Of a stretch of DNA of 64,000 bases, positions 27,073-35,384 are shown in pieces. Numbering within the stretch: the stretch's first letter is position 1; the number at the start of each line of letters is the position of its first letter. The DNA lies in assembly GCA_023410905.1 (NCBI GenBank), contig JAEYPL010000104.1, positions 1 to 64,000 of the forward strand. The letters run 5' to 3'. The notes below the pieces were generated by a model. It had not been told where the DNA came from. It was given only the letters and a program-made list of their open reading frames with translations, and searched no databases. A program made the position numbers and the translations under genes. Origin of the DNA: Pseudomonadota bacterium (GTDB lineage: Bacteria; Pseudomonadota; Alphaproteobacteria; Rhizobiales; Hyphomicrobiaceae).

Positions 27073-27633
27073 ATGGGGGCGCTCGCCAGCTACATCCGCT
27101 TTGCCGAATGGTTGAATGAAAAGGTCGGTCAGATTGTCGGCTGGCTCAGTCTCGTTACCGTTCTGGTCTGCTTCGTCGTCGTCGTGATCCGCTACGCATT
27201 TCACTCGGGTTATGTGTGGATGCAGGAACTGTACGTGTGGACGTTCGGTCTCTCGTTCATGCTCGGCTCGGGTTACGCGTTTCTGGCCGGCCGGCATGTC
27301 AGCGTCGACATTCTTTCCGCGCGCTGGACGCCAAAGTTCAAGGCAAAGATGGAGATCTTCTGCTCCTGCATCTTCCTGTTTCCGTGGCTACTCGTCATCG
27401 GCTACTACACGTGGGGCTACTTCCTCGCGTCCGTCTGGCTGCGCGAGACGTCCCACCAGGTCGGCGGCATGCCGGGCCTCTATGTCTTGAAGGGTGCCAT
27501 TCTGGGCTTCTGCATACTCATGGGGATGCAAGGCCTCGCAAACTGCGCGCGGGCCATCCTCGTCCTGAATGACGCCGAGCACCTTGCGCCCAAGCGGGCA
27601 ATCGCCGGCCTCGGCGAGGCGACAACCTCGTAG
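27073..27633 (+). CDS. TRAP transporter small membrane subunit (DctQ family)
   Basis: A 186-residue inner-membrane protein with four predicted helices: about 22-42, 60-80, 96-118 and 140-163. The VWMQELYVWTFGLSFMLGSGYAFLAGRHVSVDIL block is a clear DctQ signature, where the conserved E-x-x-x-W and H-V-R/S-VD motifs occur. The subunit pairs with DctM to form a sodium-driven importer fed by a periplasmic binding protein. A strong GGGAGG ribosome site precedes the ATG. It starts the operon dctQ-dctM-small protein. Confidence 0.92.
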   Translation: MGALASYIRFAEWLNEKVGQIVGWLSLVTVLVCFVVVVIRYAFHSGYVWMQELYVWTFGLSFMLGSGYAFLAGRHVSVDILSARWTPKFKAKMEIFCSCIFLFPWLLVIGYYTWGYFLASVWLRETSHQVGGMPGLYVLKGAILGFCILMGMQGLANCARAILVLNDAEHLAPKRAIAGLGEATTS

Positions 27634-27661
27634 CCTTCTCCACAGAACAGGTACGTTGCCT

Positions 27662-29212
27662 ATGCTGAGCGCCCTTTCGACCGGCGACATCCTCTCGATC
27701 ATGTTGTTCATCGGCATCTGCGTCACGCTGATGTTCGGCTATCCGATCGCTTTGACCCTTGCCGGTACCTCCCTCTTCATTGCCTTTCTGGGCCATGCCT
27801 TCGGAGCGTTCGACTATTCGATCCTGAATGGCATCCCGTCGCGCTATCTCGGCAGCATGACCAACGACGTGCTCGTCGCGGTCCCGCTGTTCATCTTCAT
27901 GGGCCTGATCCTCGAGAGATCCGGCATCGCCGAACGGCTGCTGACGACCATGGGGCAGCTCTTCGGCAAGCTGCGGGGCGGCCTTGCCTACTCGGTCATC
28001 ATCGTCGGCGCGCTCCTCGCCGCATCGACAGGCGTCGTCGGCGCAACCGTCATCACCATGGGCCTGATCGCCCTGCCGACGATGCTTCGTGCAGGATACG
28101 CCAACCGCGTCTCGACAGGCGTCATCTGCGGATCGGCAACGCTGGCCCAGATCATCCCGCCCTCGACCGTCCTCATCTTCATCGGTGACCTTCTCGCCGG
28201 CATCAATCAGGAAGCACAGCTTCGTCGCGGCAACTTCACGCCGGATCCCATCTCGGTCGGGGACCTGTTCGCCGGTGCATTGATTCCCGGCTTCATCATG
28301 GTCGGGCTGTACCTGCTTTGGATCATTTACAAGGCCATCTTCCAGCCAACCGAAGTGCCGGCGATGAAGATGACTCCAGAGGAGCAGGCCGGCCTCTCCT
28401 GGCGCGTGATCTCTGCGCTTCTTCCGCCGCTTTTTCTCGTACTGGCCGTCCTAGGAAGCATCCTATTCGGCTTCGCCACGCCGTCCGAATCCGCATCGGT
28501 CGGTGCGATCGGTGCCATGATACTGGCAGCGATGAACGGCAGAATGTCGTTCGCGACGCTACGCTATGCCTCGATGAACACCATGATGACAACAGCCGTC
28601 ATCTTCGTGATCGTGATCGCGGCCTCGCTGTTCTCGCTCGTATTCCGTGGCCTCGGCGGCGAGCACATGGTCGAGGAGGCACTGAGGAACGTTCCAGGCG
28701 GCGTCACGGGCGCATTGTTCGTCGTGATGTTCATCATGTTCATTCTCGGCTTCTTCCTGGATACGTTCGAGATCATCCTGATCATGCTGCCGGTCTGCGG
28801 ACCGGCGCTTCTGGCGATGGGCGTCGACCCCGTATGGCTCGGCATTCTGATTGGCGTGAACCTCCAGACGAGCTTCCTCACGCCGCCGTTCGGCTTTACG
28901 CTCTTCTACATGCGGAGCATCGCCCCGCCGAGCATCAAGACAAGCGAGATCTGGCTCGGCTCGATCTCCTGGACGTGGCTGCAGATGTTCGCCCTCGGCA
29001 TTATCTGGGCGTTTCCAGGCACAGCGACGTGGCTGCCCAAGTATCTGTTTGGCGGCCCCACGACGCCTGCGGCGATCCACGGCCCGGCAACGGCGGGCGA
29101 AAAGCCCGGCGCTACTCCGCCGCGCACACTGGACTCGATCCTTGGCGGCACCAAGTTCGACAAGGACGGCATGCCGATCGAATCGGACAACCCATTTTCC
29201 CCGAAGCAATAG
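27662..29212 (+). CDS. TRAP transporter large membrane subunit (DctM family)
   Basis: A 516-residue, roughly 12-helix permease. Family marks include VAVPLFIFMGLILERSG, VGALLAASTGVVGATVITMGLIALPTML, GSATLAQIIPPSTVLIFIGDL, FGFATPSESASVGAIGA and the C-terminal LQTSFLTPPFGFTLFYMRSIAP. The C-terminal tail (about residues 455-516) is a long, hydrophilic Pro/Gly-rich extension ending in SDNPFSPKQ. A large loop near 215-255 fits the TakP-associated subgroup. ATG 27662 is chosen from the family start; a longer frame would overlap dctQ. Confidence 0.95.
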   Translation: MLSALSTGDILSIMLFIGICVTLMFGYPIALTLAGTSLFIAFLGHAFGAFDYSILNGIPSRYLGSMTNDVLVAVPLFIFMGLILERSGIAERLLTTMGQLFGKLRGGLAYSVIIVGALLAASTGVVGATVITMGLIALPTMLRAGYANRVSTGVICGSATLAQIIPPSTVLIFIGDLLAGINQEAQLRRGNFTPDPISVGDLFAGALIPGFIMVGLYLLWIIYKAIFQPTEVPAMKMTPEEQAGLSWRVISALLPPLFLVLAVLGSILFGFATPSESASVGAIGAMILAAMNGRMSFATLRYASMNTMMTTAVIFVIVIAASLFSLVFRGLGGEHMVEEALRNVPGGVTGALFVVMFIMFILGFFLDTFEIILIMLPVCGPALLAMGVDPVWLGILIGVNLQTSFLTPPFGFTLFYMRSIAPPSIKTSEIWLGSISWTWLQMFALGIIWAFPGTATWLPKYLFGGPTTPAAIHGPATAGEKPGATPPRTLDSILGGTKFDKDGMPIESDNPFSPKQ

Positions 29213-29227
29213 GACGCCGAGGAAACC

Positions 29228-29434
29228 ATGAGTCTTCTCGAACTCGAAATAGGCGTCGTATTGATGGCCATCTGGATCGCGACATTCGTCGTACTCTGGA
29301 AGACCATCGATCGCCCGGGGCGCCCGGGCATCATAAAGGGCAGGCTCGTGATCGAGCATTTCATGCTCGCGCACATTCTCTTGCTGATCGTTGCGGTGAG
29401 CGAACTGGTGAAGGGTTCAGGTCTCTTCAACTAG
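29228..29434 (+). CDS. Small two-helix membrane protein in the TRAP operon
   Basis: A 68-residue protein beginning 15 bases after the dctM stop, same strand. Two hydrophobic helices are seen, about residues 4-24 and 44-62, joined by a basic loop (DRPGRPGIIKGRL). I do not recognise a family. Its place directly after dctM, and before the bidirectional terminator, makes it a likely third membrane component or a folding/assembly factor of this TRAP transporter (inference). Confidence 0.75.
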   Translation: MSLLELEIGVVLMAIWIATFVVLWKTIDRPGRPGIIKGRLVIEHFMLAHILLLIVAVSELVKGSGLFN

Positions 29435-29461
29435 CTAGCCGCCAACTCAACCGACGACGAA

Positions 29462-29500
29462 ACAAAAAAGCCCCGCGGCAGGATGTGCCGCGGGGCTTTG
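29462..29500. terminator. Bidirectional terminator between the TRAP membrane genes and the TRAP binding protein
   Basis: The 11-base stem GCCCCGCGGCA / TGCCGCGGGGC surrounds a five-base loop (GGATG). On the minus strand it is followed by TTTTTTGTTT, a strong tail for the binding-protein gene. On the plus strand the tail is TTTGCGTT, so it also serves the dctQM operon, less strongly. Confidence 0.9.
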
Positions 29501-29520
29501 CGTTGTAGAGCTTTCGCTTG

Positions 29521-30642
29521 TCAGCTCGGGAACTTGTAGTCGAGCAGACGGGCATTGAGGAAGCCCTGCTCGGCGATCCGGTTCCAGCTCGACTGCTCGC
29601 GACGTGCTTTGAGGAAAGACTCGATGACTTCCTTGGTCACCGCGTCACCGCCATCGCGCAGTTCCTGGATGACTTCACCGCAGGCCGTGCCGTAGGACTG
29701 GAGGAAGTCGTTCGGGAAGCGCTTCAGCTGGACATTGTGCGTTCCGATCAGCGTCTGCAGCGCCGCGCCGTTGCGGGCATTGAACTCGGCGGTGAACTTC
29801 AGGTTTTCCTGATAGATGCAAGCCTCGAGGATGGCCCGCACGTCCTTCGGGAGCGCCGTCAGCTTCTTCTTGTCGATCGTCACTTCGATCTGAGTGCCCG
29901 GCTCGTGCATGCCCGGCCAATAGTAGTATTTGGCGACCTTGAAGAAGCCGAACGTCAGGTCGTTCCAGGGCCCGACCCACTCAGTGGCGTCGATGGCGCC
30001 TGACTGAAGCGCCGCGAATATTTCGCCGCCTGGAAGATTGATGACGGTCATGCCGAGCTTCTTCAGCGCTTCGCCGCCGAGGCCCGGAATACGCATCTTC
30101 ATGCCGGAGACGCTGGCCGTGTTGGTGATCTCCTTGTTGAACCAGCCGCCCATCTGCACGCCGGTGGAGCCACCGTGATAAGCCTTGAGGCCGAACGGAT
30201 CGAGGACCTTGTCCCAAAGCTCCTGACCGCCGCCGTACTGCATCCACGCTTCCTGCTCGGCGGTCGTGAGACCGAAAGGCACCGTCGAGTAGAACATGAG
30301 CGCCTTGCTCTTGTTCGGCCAATAGTACGGACTGGCGTGCATGAGATCGGCTGCACCGCGCGTAACGGCGTCGAAGCTCTCGAACGGCGGCACGAGTTCA
30401 CCGGCCGCGTAGACGTGAATCTTCAAGCGCCCTTCGGTGGCCGCCTCGACCGAATTCGCAAACCGAACAGCGCCCGTACCCTGACCCGGAAAATTCTTCG
30501 GCCAAGTCGTGACCATCTTCCATTCGATGCGCGACTGGGCAATAGCCGGTGTCACGATCGCCGAGGTTCCCGCAGCGGCGCCCGCGACGGCGGCCCCCTT
30601 GAGGAACTGACGCCTCTTCAGTGTCTTTGGTAGTTCTGCCAT
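29521..30642 (-). CDS. TRAP transporter substrate-binding protein (DctP family, TakP-like)
   Basis: A 373-residue periplasmic binding protein. The signal region contains KRRQFLKGAAVAGAAAG, a Tat-like twin-Arg followed by a hydrophobic stretch and AIAQ, suggesting export of the folded protein. The mature protein starts near SRIEWKMVTTWPKNFPGQGTGA, and has the YAAGELVPPFESFDAVTRG and SGAIDATEWVGPWNDL blocks typical of the TakP/alpha-keto-acid subgroup. The ligand is probably a small organic acid; the exact one is unknown. It is convergent with dctQM, an unusual arrangement, and divergent from the DMFase-like gene. Start at 30642 follows a GGGAGA site. Confidence 0.93.
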   Translation of the reverse strand: MAELPKTLKRRQFLKGAAVAGAAAGTSAIVTPAIAQSRIEWKMVTTWPKNFPGQGTGAVRFANSVEAATEGRLKIHVYAAGELVPPFESFDAVTRGAADLMHASPYYWPNKSKALMFYSTVPFGLTTAEQEAWMQYGGGQELWDKVLDPFGLKAYHGGSTGVQMGGWFNKEITNTASVSGMKMRIPGLGGEALKKLGMTVINLPGGEIFAALQSGAIDATEWVGPWNDLTFGFFKVAKYYYWPGMHEPGTQIEVTIDKKKLTALPKDVRAILEACIYQENLKFTAEFNARNGAALQTLIGTHNVQLKRFPNDFLQSYGTACGEVIQELRDGGDAVTKEVIESFLKARREQSSWNRIAEQGFLNARLLDYKFPS

Positions 30643-30890
30643 TTCTATGTTTCTCCCTGGACTTAGTGGACGTGCGCGGATCAATTCCGTAGCCGCCCGG
30701 CGAACGGGCGATGTCCGTCGCGAGTATTGGGGGGTCAATCGAAATTTGGCAATCTGGACTTAAGGGGGCGCCCAAAAGTTCAGCAGCCCACTGTGCGGGA
30801 CGTGGATGTGCGGCGCGAGCTTCTTGACTTCGCTCCGTATCGGCGCCCCCATTCACCATGGACTGCCATCGCATTCGGGGAAAATGAACC

Positions 30891-33143
30891 ATGCTGCCAC
30901 TCGCCGCCTATGCCGACCGGATGTCCGTCCGGCCCGGGGACACCATCGCATTCAAGGTCTCGAGCATGGACGACGTGCCCTACACCGCGCGACTGGGGCG
31001 CGTGATCTCGGCTGATGCCAATCCGGCCGGGCCCGGCCTCGTCGAGGAGCCGATCGAAGCGGAGTTCGCAGGTGCACACAAAGGGCGCTTCCAGCCGGTG
31101 CACGCCGGCTCATACGGCATTGTCGAACAGAGCGTCGATCTCGGCACCATGGGCAGCCTGAGCCTTGTCGCAACGATCTGGCCGACGCGTCTCGGCATCG
31201 GCCGGCGGCAGGGCATTCTCTCGGCCTACGACCCGGCCGTGCGGCGTGGCATTGCCGTTGCCATCGGCGAGGATGGCAGTGTCGAAGCCCTGCTCGGCGC
31301 GACGCGCGTCAAGACCCGCGTGCCGCTGGAGGAGCGCCACTGGTATCGCGTGTTCGCCGTCTACGATGCTGCAACGGCGACGCTGACGGCGGGACATGTG
31401 CGCATGGAGGCAGGCCGTCCCATCGGAACGCCCCGCACCGCGAGCACCAAGCTCGAAGCAGGCGCTGCTGCCCTCCCCGCCGCCGGTATGCCGTGGGTTA
31501 TCGGTGCGCTCGGCGGCACGCCCGTGAAAGGCCACTTCAACGGTAAAATCGAACGCCCTGTGATCGCCGCCTCCGCAGCCGACGCTGCTGCAGTCGAAAG
31601 GCTCTCCGCGGATCCCGCAGCGCCCGGTGTCGTCGCAAGCTGGGATTTCTCACGCGAGATTTCATCGACGCGCATCATCGACGCAAGCACCGGCGCCCGC
31701 CACGGGCGGCTGGTCAATCTTCCGGCCCGCGCCATGACCGGATCGAACTGGACGGGGCGCGAGATGTGCTTCCGTCATGCGCCCACGCAGTACGGCGCCA
31801 TACATTTCCACGAGGACGATATCTCGGACTGCGGCTGGGCGACCGATTTCACGTGGAAGGTGCCCGCCAGCACGCGTTCCGGCACCTACGCCATACGGCT
31901 CGAGAGCGAGAAGGGCGAGGAGAACGTGCCGTTCTTCGTCGTGCCGCCCAAGGGCACGAAAACGGCCGATCTCGCGGTGCTGGTATCGACCTACACCTAC
32001 ACCGTCTATCACAACCACGCGCGGCCCGAGTCCGCCGATCCGAAATGGCTCGAAACGTGGAAGCAACTCTCGAAGGAGTGGGACGGATATCCCTATAATC
32101 CTGGCGAGCACCGTGAGTACGGGCTCTCCACGTACAACTTCCACACGGACGGCAGCGGCATCTGCCACGCCTCATGGCTGCGGCCGATGCTCAATGTGCG
32201 CGTCGGGTACAACACCTACCCTCATCCGTCGATCCGCGCCTCGGGGCTGCGTCACTACCCCGCCGACTCGCATCTCATTGCCTGGCTCGAGAAGCAGGGC
32301 ATTGCCTACGACGTCATCACGGACGCCGAACTCGATGCGGAAGGCGTCGAGTTGCTGAAGCCCTATCATGCTGTCACGACCGGCAGTCATCCGGAGTACC
32401 ACACGGGCGCGATGCTCGATGCGCTGGAAGCCTACCGCGATGGCGGCGGGCGCTTTATGTACCTTGGCGGTAATGGCTTCTACTGGAAGGTCGCGCGCCA
32501 CAGCGATGCACCGGCCGCAATCGAAATTCGTCGCGGCGAGGGCGGCATCCGCGCCTGGGCTGCAGAGGCGGGCGAATACTACAACGCCTTCGACGGCGAA
32601 TACGGTGGTCTCTGGCGGCGCAATGGCCGCCCGCCGCAGCGGCTCGCCGGCGTCGGCTTCACGGCGCAGGGCAATTTCGTCGGCTCGTACTATCGCCAGC
32701 ACCCGGACGCACGAAGCTCGCGCGCCGCGTGGATGCTCGACGGCATCGGCGCGGACGAGAAGATCGGCGGCTTCGGGTTGTCGGGGCATGGCGCGGCAGG
32801 CTTCGAGCTCGACCGCGCCGACAAGCGTCTCGGAACGCCTTCGCACGCCGTCGTACTCGCCTCGTCTGAAGGTCACGAACCCGACGCACCGTGGGTGCTC
32901 GTGCCAGAAGAGCAGCTCACGCACATCACTACATGGGCCGGCAAGCCAGCCGATGAGTTGATCCGCGCGGATCTCACATTCTTCGAGACGCCGAACAATG
33001 GCGCGGTCTTCTCGACGGGATCGATCACGTTCTGCGGCTCGCTGCTGCACAACGATGGCAACAACAACGTCTCGCGGCTGATCCGTAACGTGCTCGACCG
33101 CTTCCTCGATAAGAACGCGAAGTTCCCGATGCCGGAGATGTGA
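30891..33143 (+). CDS. N,N-dimethylformamidase large-subunit-like hydrolase
   Basis: A 750-residue protein that matches the beta (large) subunit of DMF amidohydrolase. The N-terminal part (about 1-270) includes a LamG/concanavalin-like fold with SLSLVATIWPTRLG and WYRVFAVYD. The C-terminal part has VSTYTYTVYHNHA, HREYGLSTYNFHTDGSG, GSHPEYHTGAMLDALEAYRDGGGRF and GGNGFYWKV, rich in the Tyr, His and Glu expected around the known Tyr-Tyr-Glu iron site of Paracoccus DMFase. The small alpha subunit gene (about 130 residues) is not adjacent. The true substrate may be another amide. It is divergent from the TRAP binding protein. Confidence 0.82.
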   Translation: MLPLAAYADRMSVRPGDTIAFKVSSMDDVPYTARLGRVISADANPAGPGLVEEPIEAEFAGAHKGRFQPVHAGSYGIVEQSVDLGTMGSLSLVATIWPTRLGIGRRQGILSAYDPAVRRGIAVAIGEDGSVEALLGATRVKTRVPLEERHWYRVFAVYDAATATLTAGHVRMEAGRPIGTPRTASTKLEAGAAALPAAGMPWVIGALGGTPVKGHFNGKIERPVIAASAADAAAVERLSADPAAPGVVASWDFSREISSTRIIDASTGARHGRLVNLPARAMTGSNWTGREMCFRHAPTQYGAIHFHEDDISDCGWATDFTWKVPASTRSGTYAIRLESEKGEENVPFFVVPPKGTKTADLAVLVSTYTYTVYHNHARPESADPKWLETWKQLSKEWDGYPYNPGEHREYGLSTYNFHTDGSGICHASWLRPMLNVRVGYNTYPHPSIRASGLRHYPADSHLIAWLEKQGIAYDVITDAELDAEGVELLKPYHAVTTGSHPEYHTGAMLDALEAYRDGGGRFMYLGGNGFYWKVARHSDAPAAIEIRRGEGGIRAWAAEAGEYYNAFDGEYGGLWRRNGRPPQRLAGVGFTAQGNFVGSYYRQHPDARSSRAAWMLDGIGADEKIGGFGLSGHGAAGFELDRADKRLGTPSHAVVLASSEGHEPDAPWVLVPEEQLTHITTWAGKPADELIRADLTFFETPNNGAVFSTGSITFCGSLLHNDGNNNVSRLIRNVLDRFLDKNAKFPMPEM

Positions 33144-33146
33144 CGG

Positions 33147-34760
33147 CTAAGGCCTCATGCCGAATGTGCGCGGGCCGGGCGTGCGCAAGGGCTCTGCGAG
33201 ATTGGCGAACTCGCAGAGCAGGCGGCGCGTGTCGCGCGGATCGATGATCTCCTCGACGGCGAATGTCTCCGCCGTACGGAAGGGCGATCGCAGCGCATTG
33301 AGCCGTGTCTCGATCTCGGCGAGCTTGGCCTTGGGATCGTCCGCCGCATCGATCTCGGCGCGATAGGCGGCCTCGATGCCGCCTTCGAGCGGAAGCGAAC
33401 CCCACCACGCCGACAGCCACGCATAGCGCATGGAGAAGCGCCCCGCCGGCACGTGCGCGGCGCCAGCAACACCGAACACATTGCGGATAATGATCGAGCA
33501 CCACGGCACGGTCGTCTGGTTGATCGCCGCCATCGCACGTACGCCGAGCCGGATGGTTGCTGCGCGCTCTGCTTCGAGGCCGATCATGAAGCCAGGGCAG
33601 TCCACGAGATGCACGATCGGCATGTGGAACGTCTCGGCGAGATCGACGAAGCGGATCACCTTGCTGCAGGCATCTGCTGTCCACGCCCCGCTCACATGGA
33701 ATGGATCGCTCGCGAGAATGCCGACCGGCACGCCATCGAGGCGCGCGAAGCCCGTGATCACGGGGCGCCCGAACATCCGCCCCATCTCGAAGAACGAGCC
33801 GCGATCCGTCAGCGCCTCGATGATCGGGCGCATTTTGTAGGGCTGATTGCGCTCGCGCGGAATGGCCTTGAAGAGCCACTCTTCGCGCCGGCCCGGCGCA
33901 TCAACCTGGGGACCGCGCGGCGCGACCTCATAGCAAGACGAGGGCAAGTACGAGAGAAAGCGACGCGCGCGCTCAAAGGCTTCTTCTTCGGTGTCAACGG
34001 CATCATCGACAGCGCCAGCCGCGCACTGGATTTCCCAGCCACCGAGTTCCTGCTTCGAGAGCGCCTGCTTGTCGCCGATACGCGCGACGACGGGCGGGCC
34101 TGCGACAAACATCGCCGAGGTCTTCTTCGTCATGAGCGAGTAGTGGCTCGCTGAAACCTGCGCCGCGCCGAGGCCCGCGACCGATCCGAGTCCGAGCGCC
34201 ACGACAGGGACCAGACCGAGATTATCGGCGAGATACTTGTAGCGCATGGACGAGCCGCCGAGCCCACCCGGCAGATTGGCGCGGCCCGTCGTCTCGATGG
34301 TTTTCACAGAACCGCCGCCGCCCGAGCCTTCGATGATGCGGATGATGGGGAGGCGCAGCTCGTTGGCCATGCGCTCGCCGATCACCGTCTTTTCTGGGAT
34401 CGTCGCATCGGCTGAGCCGCCGCGCACAGTGAAGTCGTCGCCGCTGACGATGACAGGACGGCCGTCGATTCTCGCGCGGCCGGTAATGCGGTTCGCCGGG
34501 GTTACGCGAACGAGATTGCCCGCGTCATCATATTCGGCGAGGCCCGTCAGCGAGCCGATCTCATTGAACGATCCGGGATCCACCAGCCGGCCGACGCGCT
34601 CGCGGATGGTCAGCTTGCCTTCACGATGCTGGCGATCGACCTTCTCGGTGCCGCCCATCTCCTTGGCGAAATGCTCGCGCTGTCGAAGCTCGTCGAGCTC
34701 ACTTTGCCATCCCTGCGGCGGCGGCACGCCACCCGCATCGTCCTTGGGCATTCGCTTCAC
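33147..34760 (-). CDS. Acyl-CoA carboxylase carboxyltransferase-like protein, divergent
   Basis: A 537-residue two-crotonase-domain carboxyltransferase. N-half: IDGRPVIVSGDDFTVRGGSADA, RIIEGSGGGGSVKTIE and GLGSVAGLGAAQVSASHYSLM. C-half: GRPVITGFARLDGVPVGILA, LVDCPGFMIGLEAERAATIRLG and VPWCSIIIRNVFGVAGAAH. The block following this (YAWLSAWWGSLPLEGGIEAAYR) differs from the usual WP-x-A-EI-x-VMG-x-x-GA sequence, so it belongs to a divergent subgroup with an uncertain substrate. Unlike ordinary PCC/ACC loci no biotin-carboxylase gene is near. ATG could be 34760 or 34751. Confidence 0.85.
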   Translation of the reverse strand: MKRMPKDDAGGVPPPQGWQSELDELRQREHFAKEMGGTEKVDRQHREGKLTIRERVGRLVDPGSFNEIGSLTGLAEYDDAGNLVRVTPANRITGRARIDGRPVIVSGDDFTVRGGSADATIPEKTVIGERMANELRLPIIRIIEGSGGGGSVKTIETTGRANLPGGLGGSSMRYKYLADNLGLVPVVALGLGSVAGLGAAQVSASHYSLMTKKTSAMFVAGPPVVARIGDKQALSKQELGGWEIQCAAGAVDDAVDTEEEAFERARRFLSYLPSSCYEVAPRGPQVDAPGRREEWLFKAIPRERNQPYKMRPIIEALTDRGSFFEMGRMFGRPVITGFARLDGVPVGILASDPFHVSGAWTADACSKVIRFVDLAETFHMPIVHLVDCPGFMIGLEAERAATIRLGVRAMAAINQTTVPWCSIIIRNVFGVAGAAHVPAGRFSMRYAWLSAWWGSLPLEGGIEAAYRAEIDAADDPKAKLAEIETRLNALRSPFRTAETFAVEEIIDPRDTRRLLCEFANLAEPLRTPGPRTFGMRP

Positions 34761-34841
34761 TCCTTGCCGCGGCTTCTTTGGCCGGGCACTCGTTGTTCCG
34801 TTGACGGCAAGATTAGCGAGCCCCGAGGGAGCGGACCAGCC

Positions 34842-35108
34842 TCATTGAGGCCGCAGGGTTTCCGCATCGCAGCAGTAGTCTCGCCAGAAGGTTGCCTTCT
34901 CGTGCCGGTAGACGGCAAGGAGAGCTCGATGCCGCGCCAGCTCATATGTCCAGTGACGGGCGAGGCTCCGCTGGCGCTCGGCTGCGAGAAAATGTGCGAG
35001 CTTGGCGATCAGGGCCGCCCGACCATAGAATGAGCGGTCCGCGAGTTCGGACGGCGCCGCGGCCATGAGCCAAGGCAGCGATCTCAGATGACGCGGCAGA
35101 CCGTCCAT
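34842..35108 (-). CDS. Possible small conserved protein, unknown
   Basis: An 88-residue reading frame that covers the gap between the carboxyltransferase gene and a DUF1192 gene. It is rich in Arg, Ala and His (FYGRAALIAKLAHFLAAERQ, HWTYELARHRALLAVYRHE), with a helix-forming, charged composition and no membrane span. I recall a similar 'GRAALI...LA...HW-Y-LARH' wording in rhizobial hypothetical proteins but cannot name a family. No convincing ribosome site is seen ahead of ATG 35108. A non-coding alternative is possible. Confidence 0.5.
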   Translation of the reverse strand: MDGLPRHLRSLPWLMAAAPSELADRSFYGRAALIAKLAHFLAAERQRSLARHWTYELARHRALLAVYRHEKATFWRDYCCDAETLRPQ

Positions 35109-35180
35109 GGCCCGATCGTGCGCCCGCCGGCACAGTCGGGGACAAGTCGGTCAGCGCAGTCTCCAGCAGAGGATACGGCC

Positions 35181-35375
35181 ATGTCGATGGACTGGGACGA
35201 GGCGAAGCACAAGATGATGAAGGGCGCCCAGGTCGGCGAGAGCCTCGACACTTTGTCGATCTCCGATCTCGAAGCGCGCATCACCGCTTTCGAGGCGGAG
35301 ATCGTCCGCGTCCGCGCCGAGATCACGCGCAAGAAGGCCCATGAAGCCGCTGCCGCGAGCCTGTTCAAGCGTTAG
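35181..35375 (+). CDS. DUF1192-family small protein
   Basis: A 64-residue protein with the DUF1192 pattern: a short N-terminus, then LDTLSISDLEARITAFEAEIVRVRAEITRKKAHEAAAASLFKR. The heptad-like Leu/Ile spacing predicts a coiled-coil helix across residues 22-58. The family is small and mainly alphaproteobacterial; its role is unknown. ATG 35181 is preceded by AGAGGA. It ends nine bases before the convergent dehydrogenase gene. Confidence 0.85.
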   Translation: MSMDWDEAKHKMMKGAQVGESLDTLSISDLEARITAFEAEIVRVRAEITRKKAHEAAAASLFKR

Positions 35376-35384
35376 TAGCGCGCT

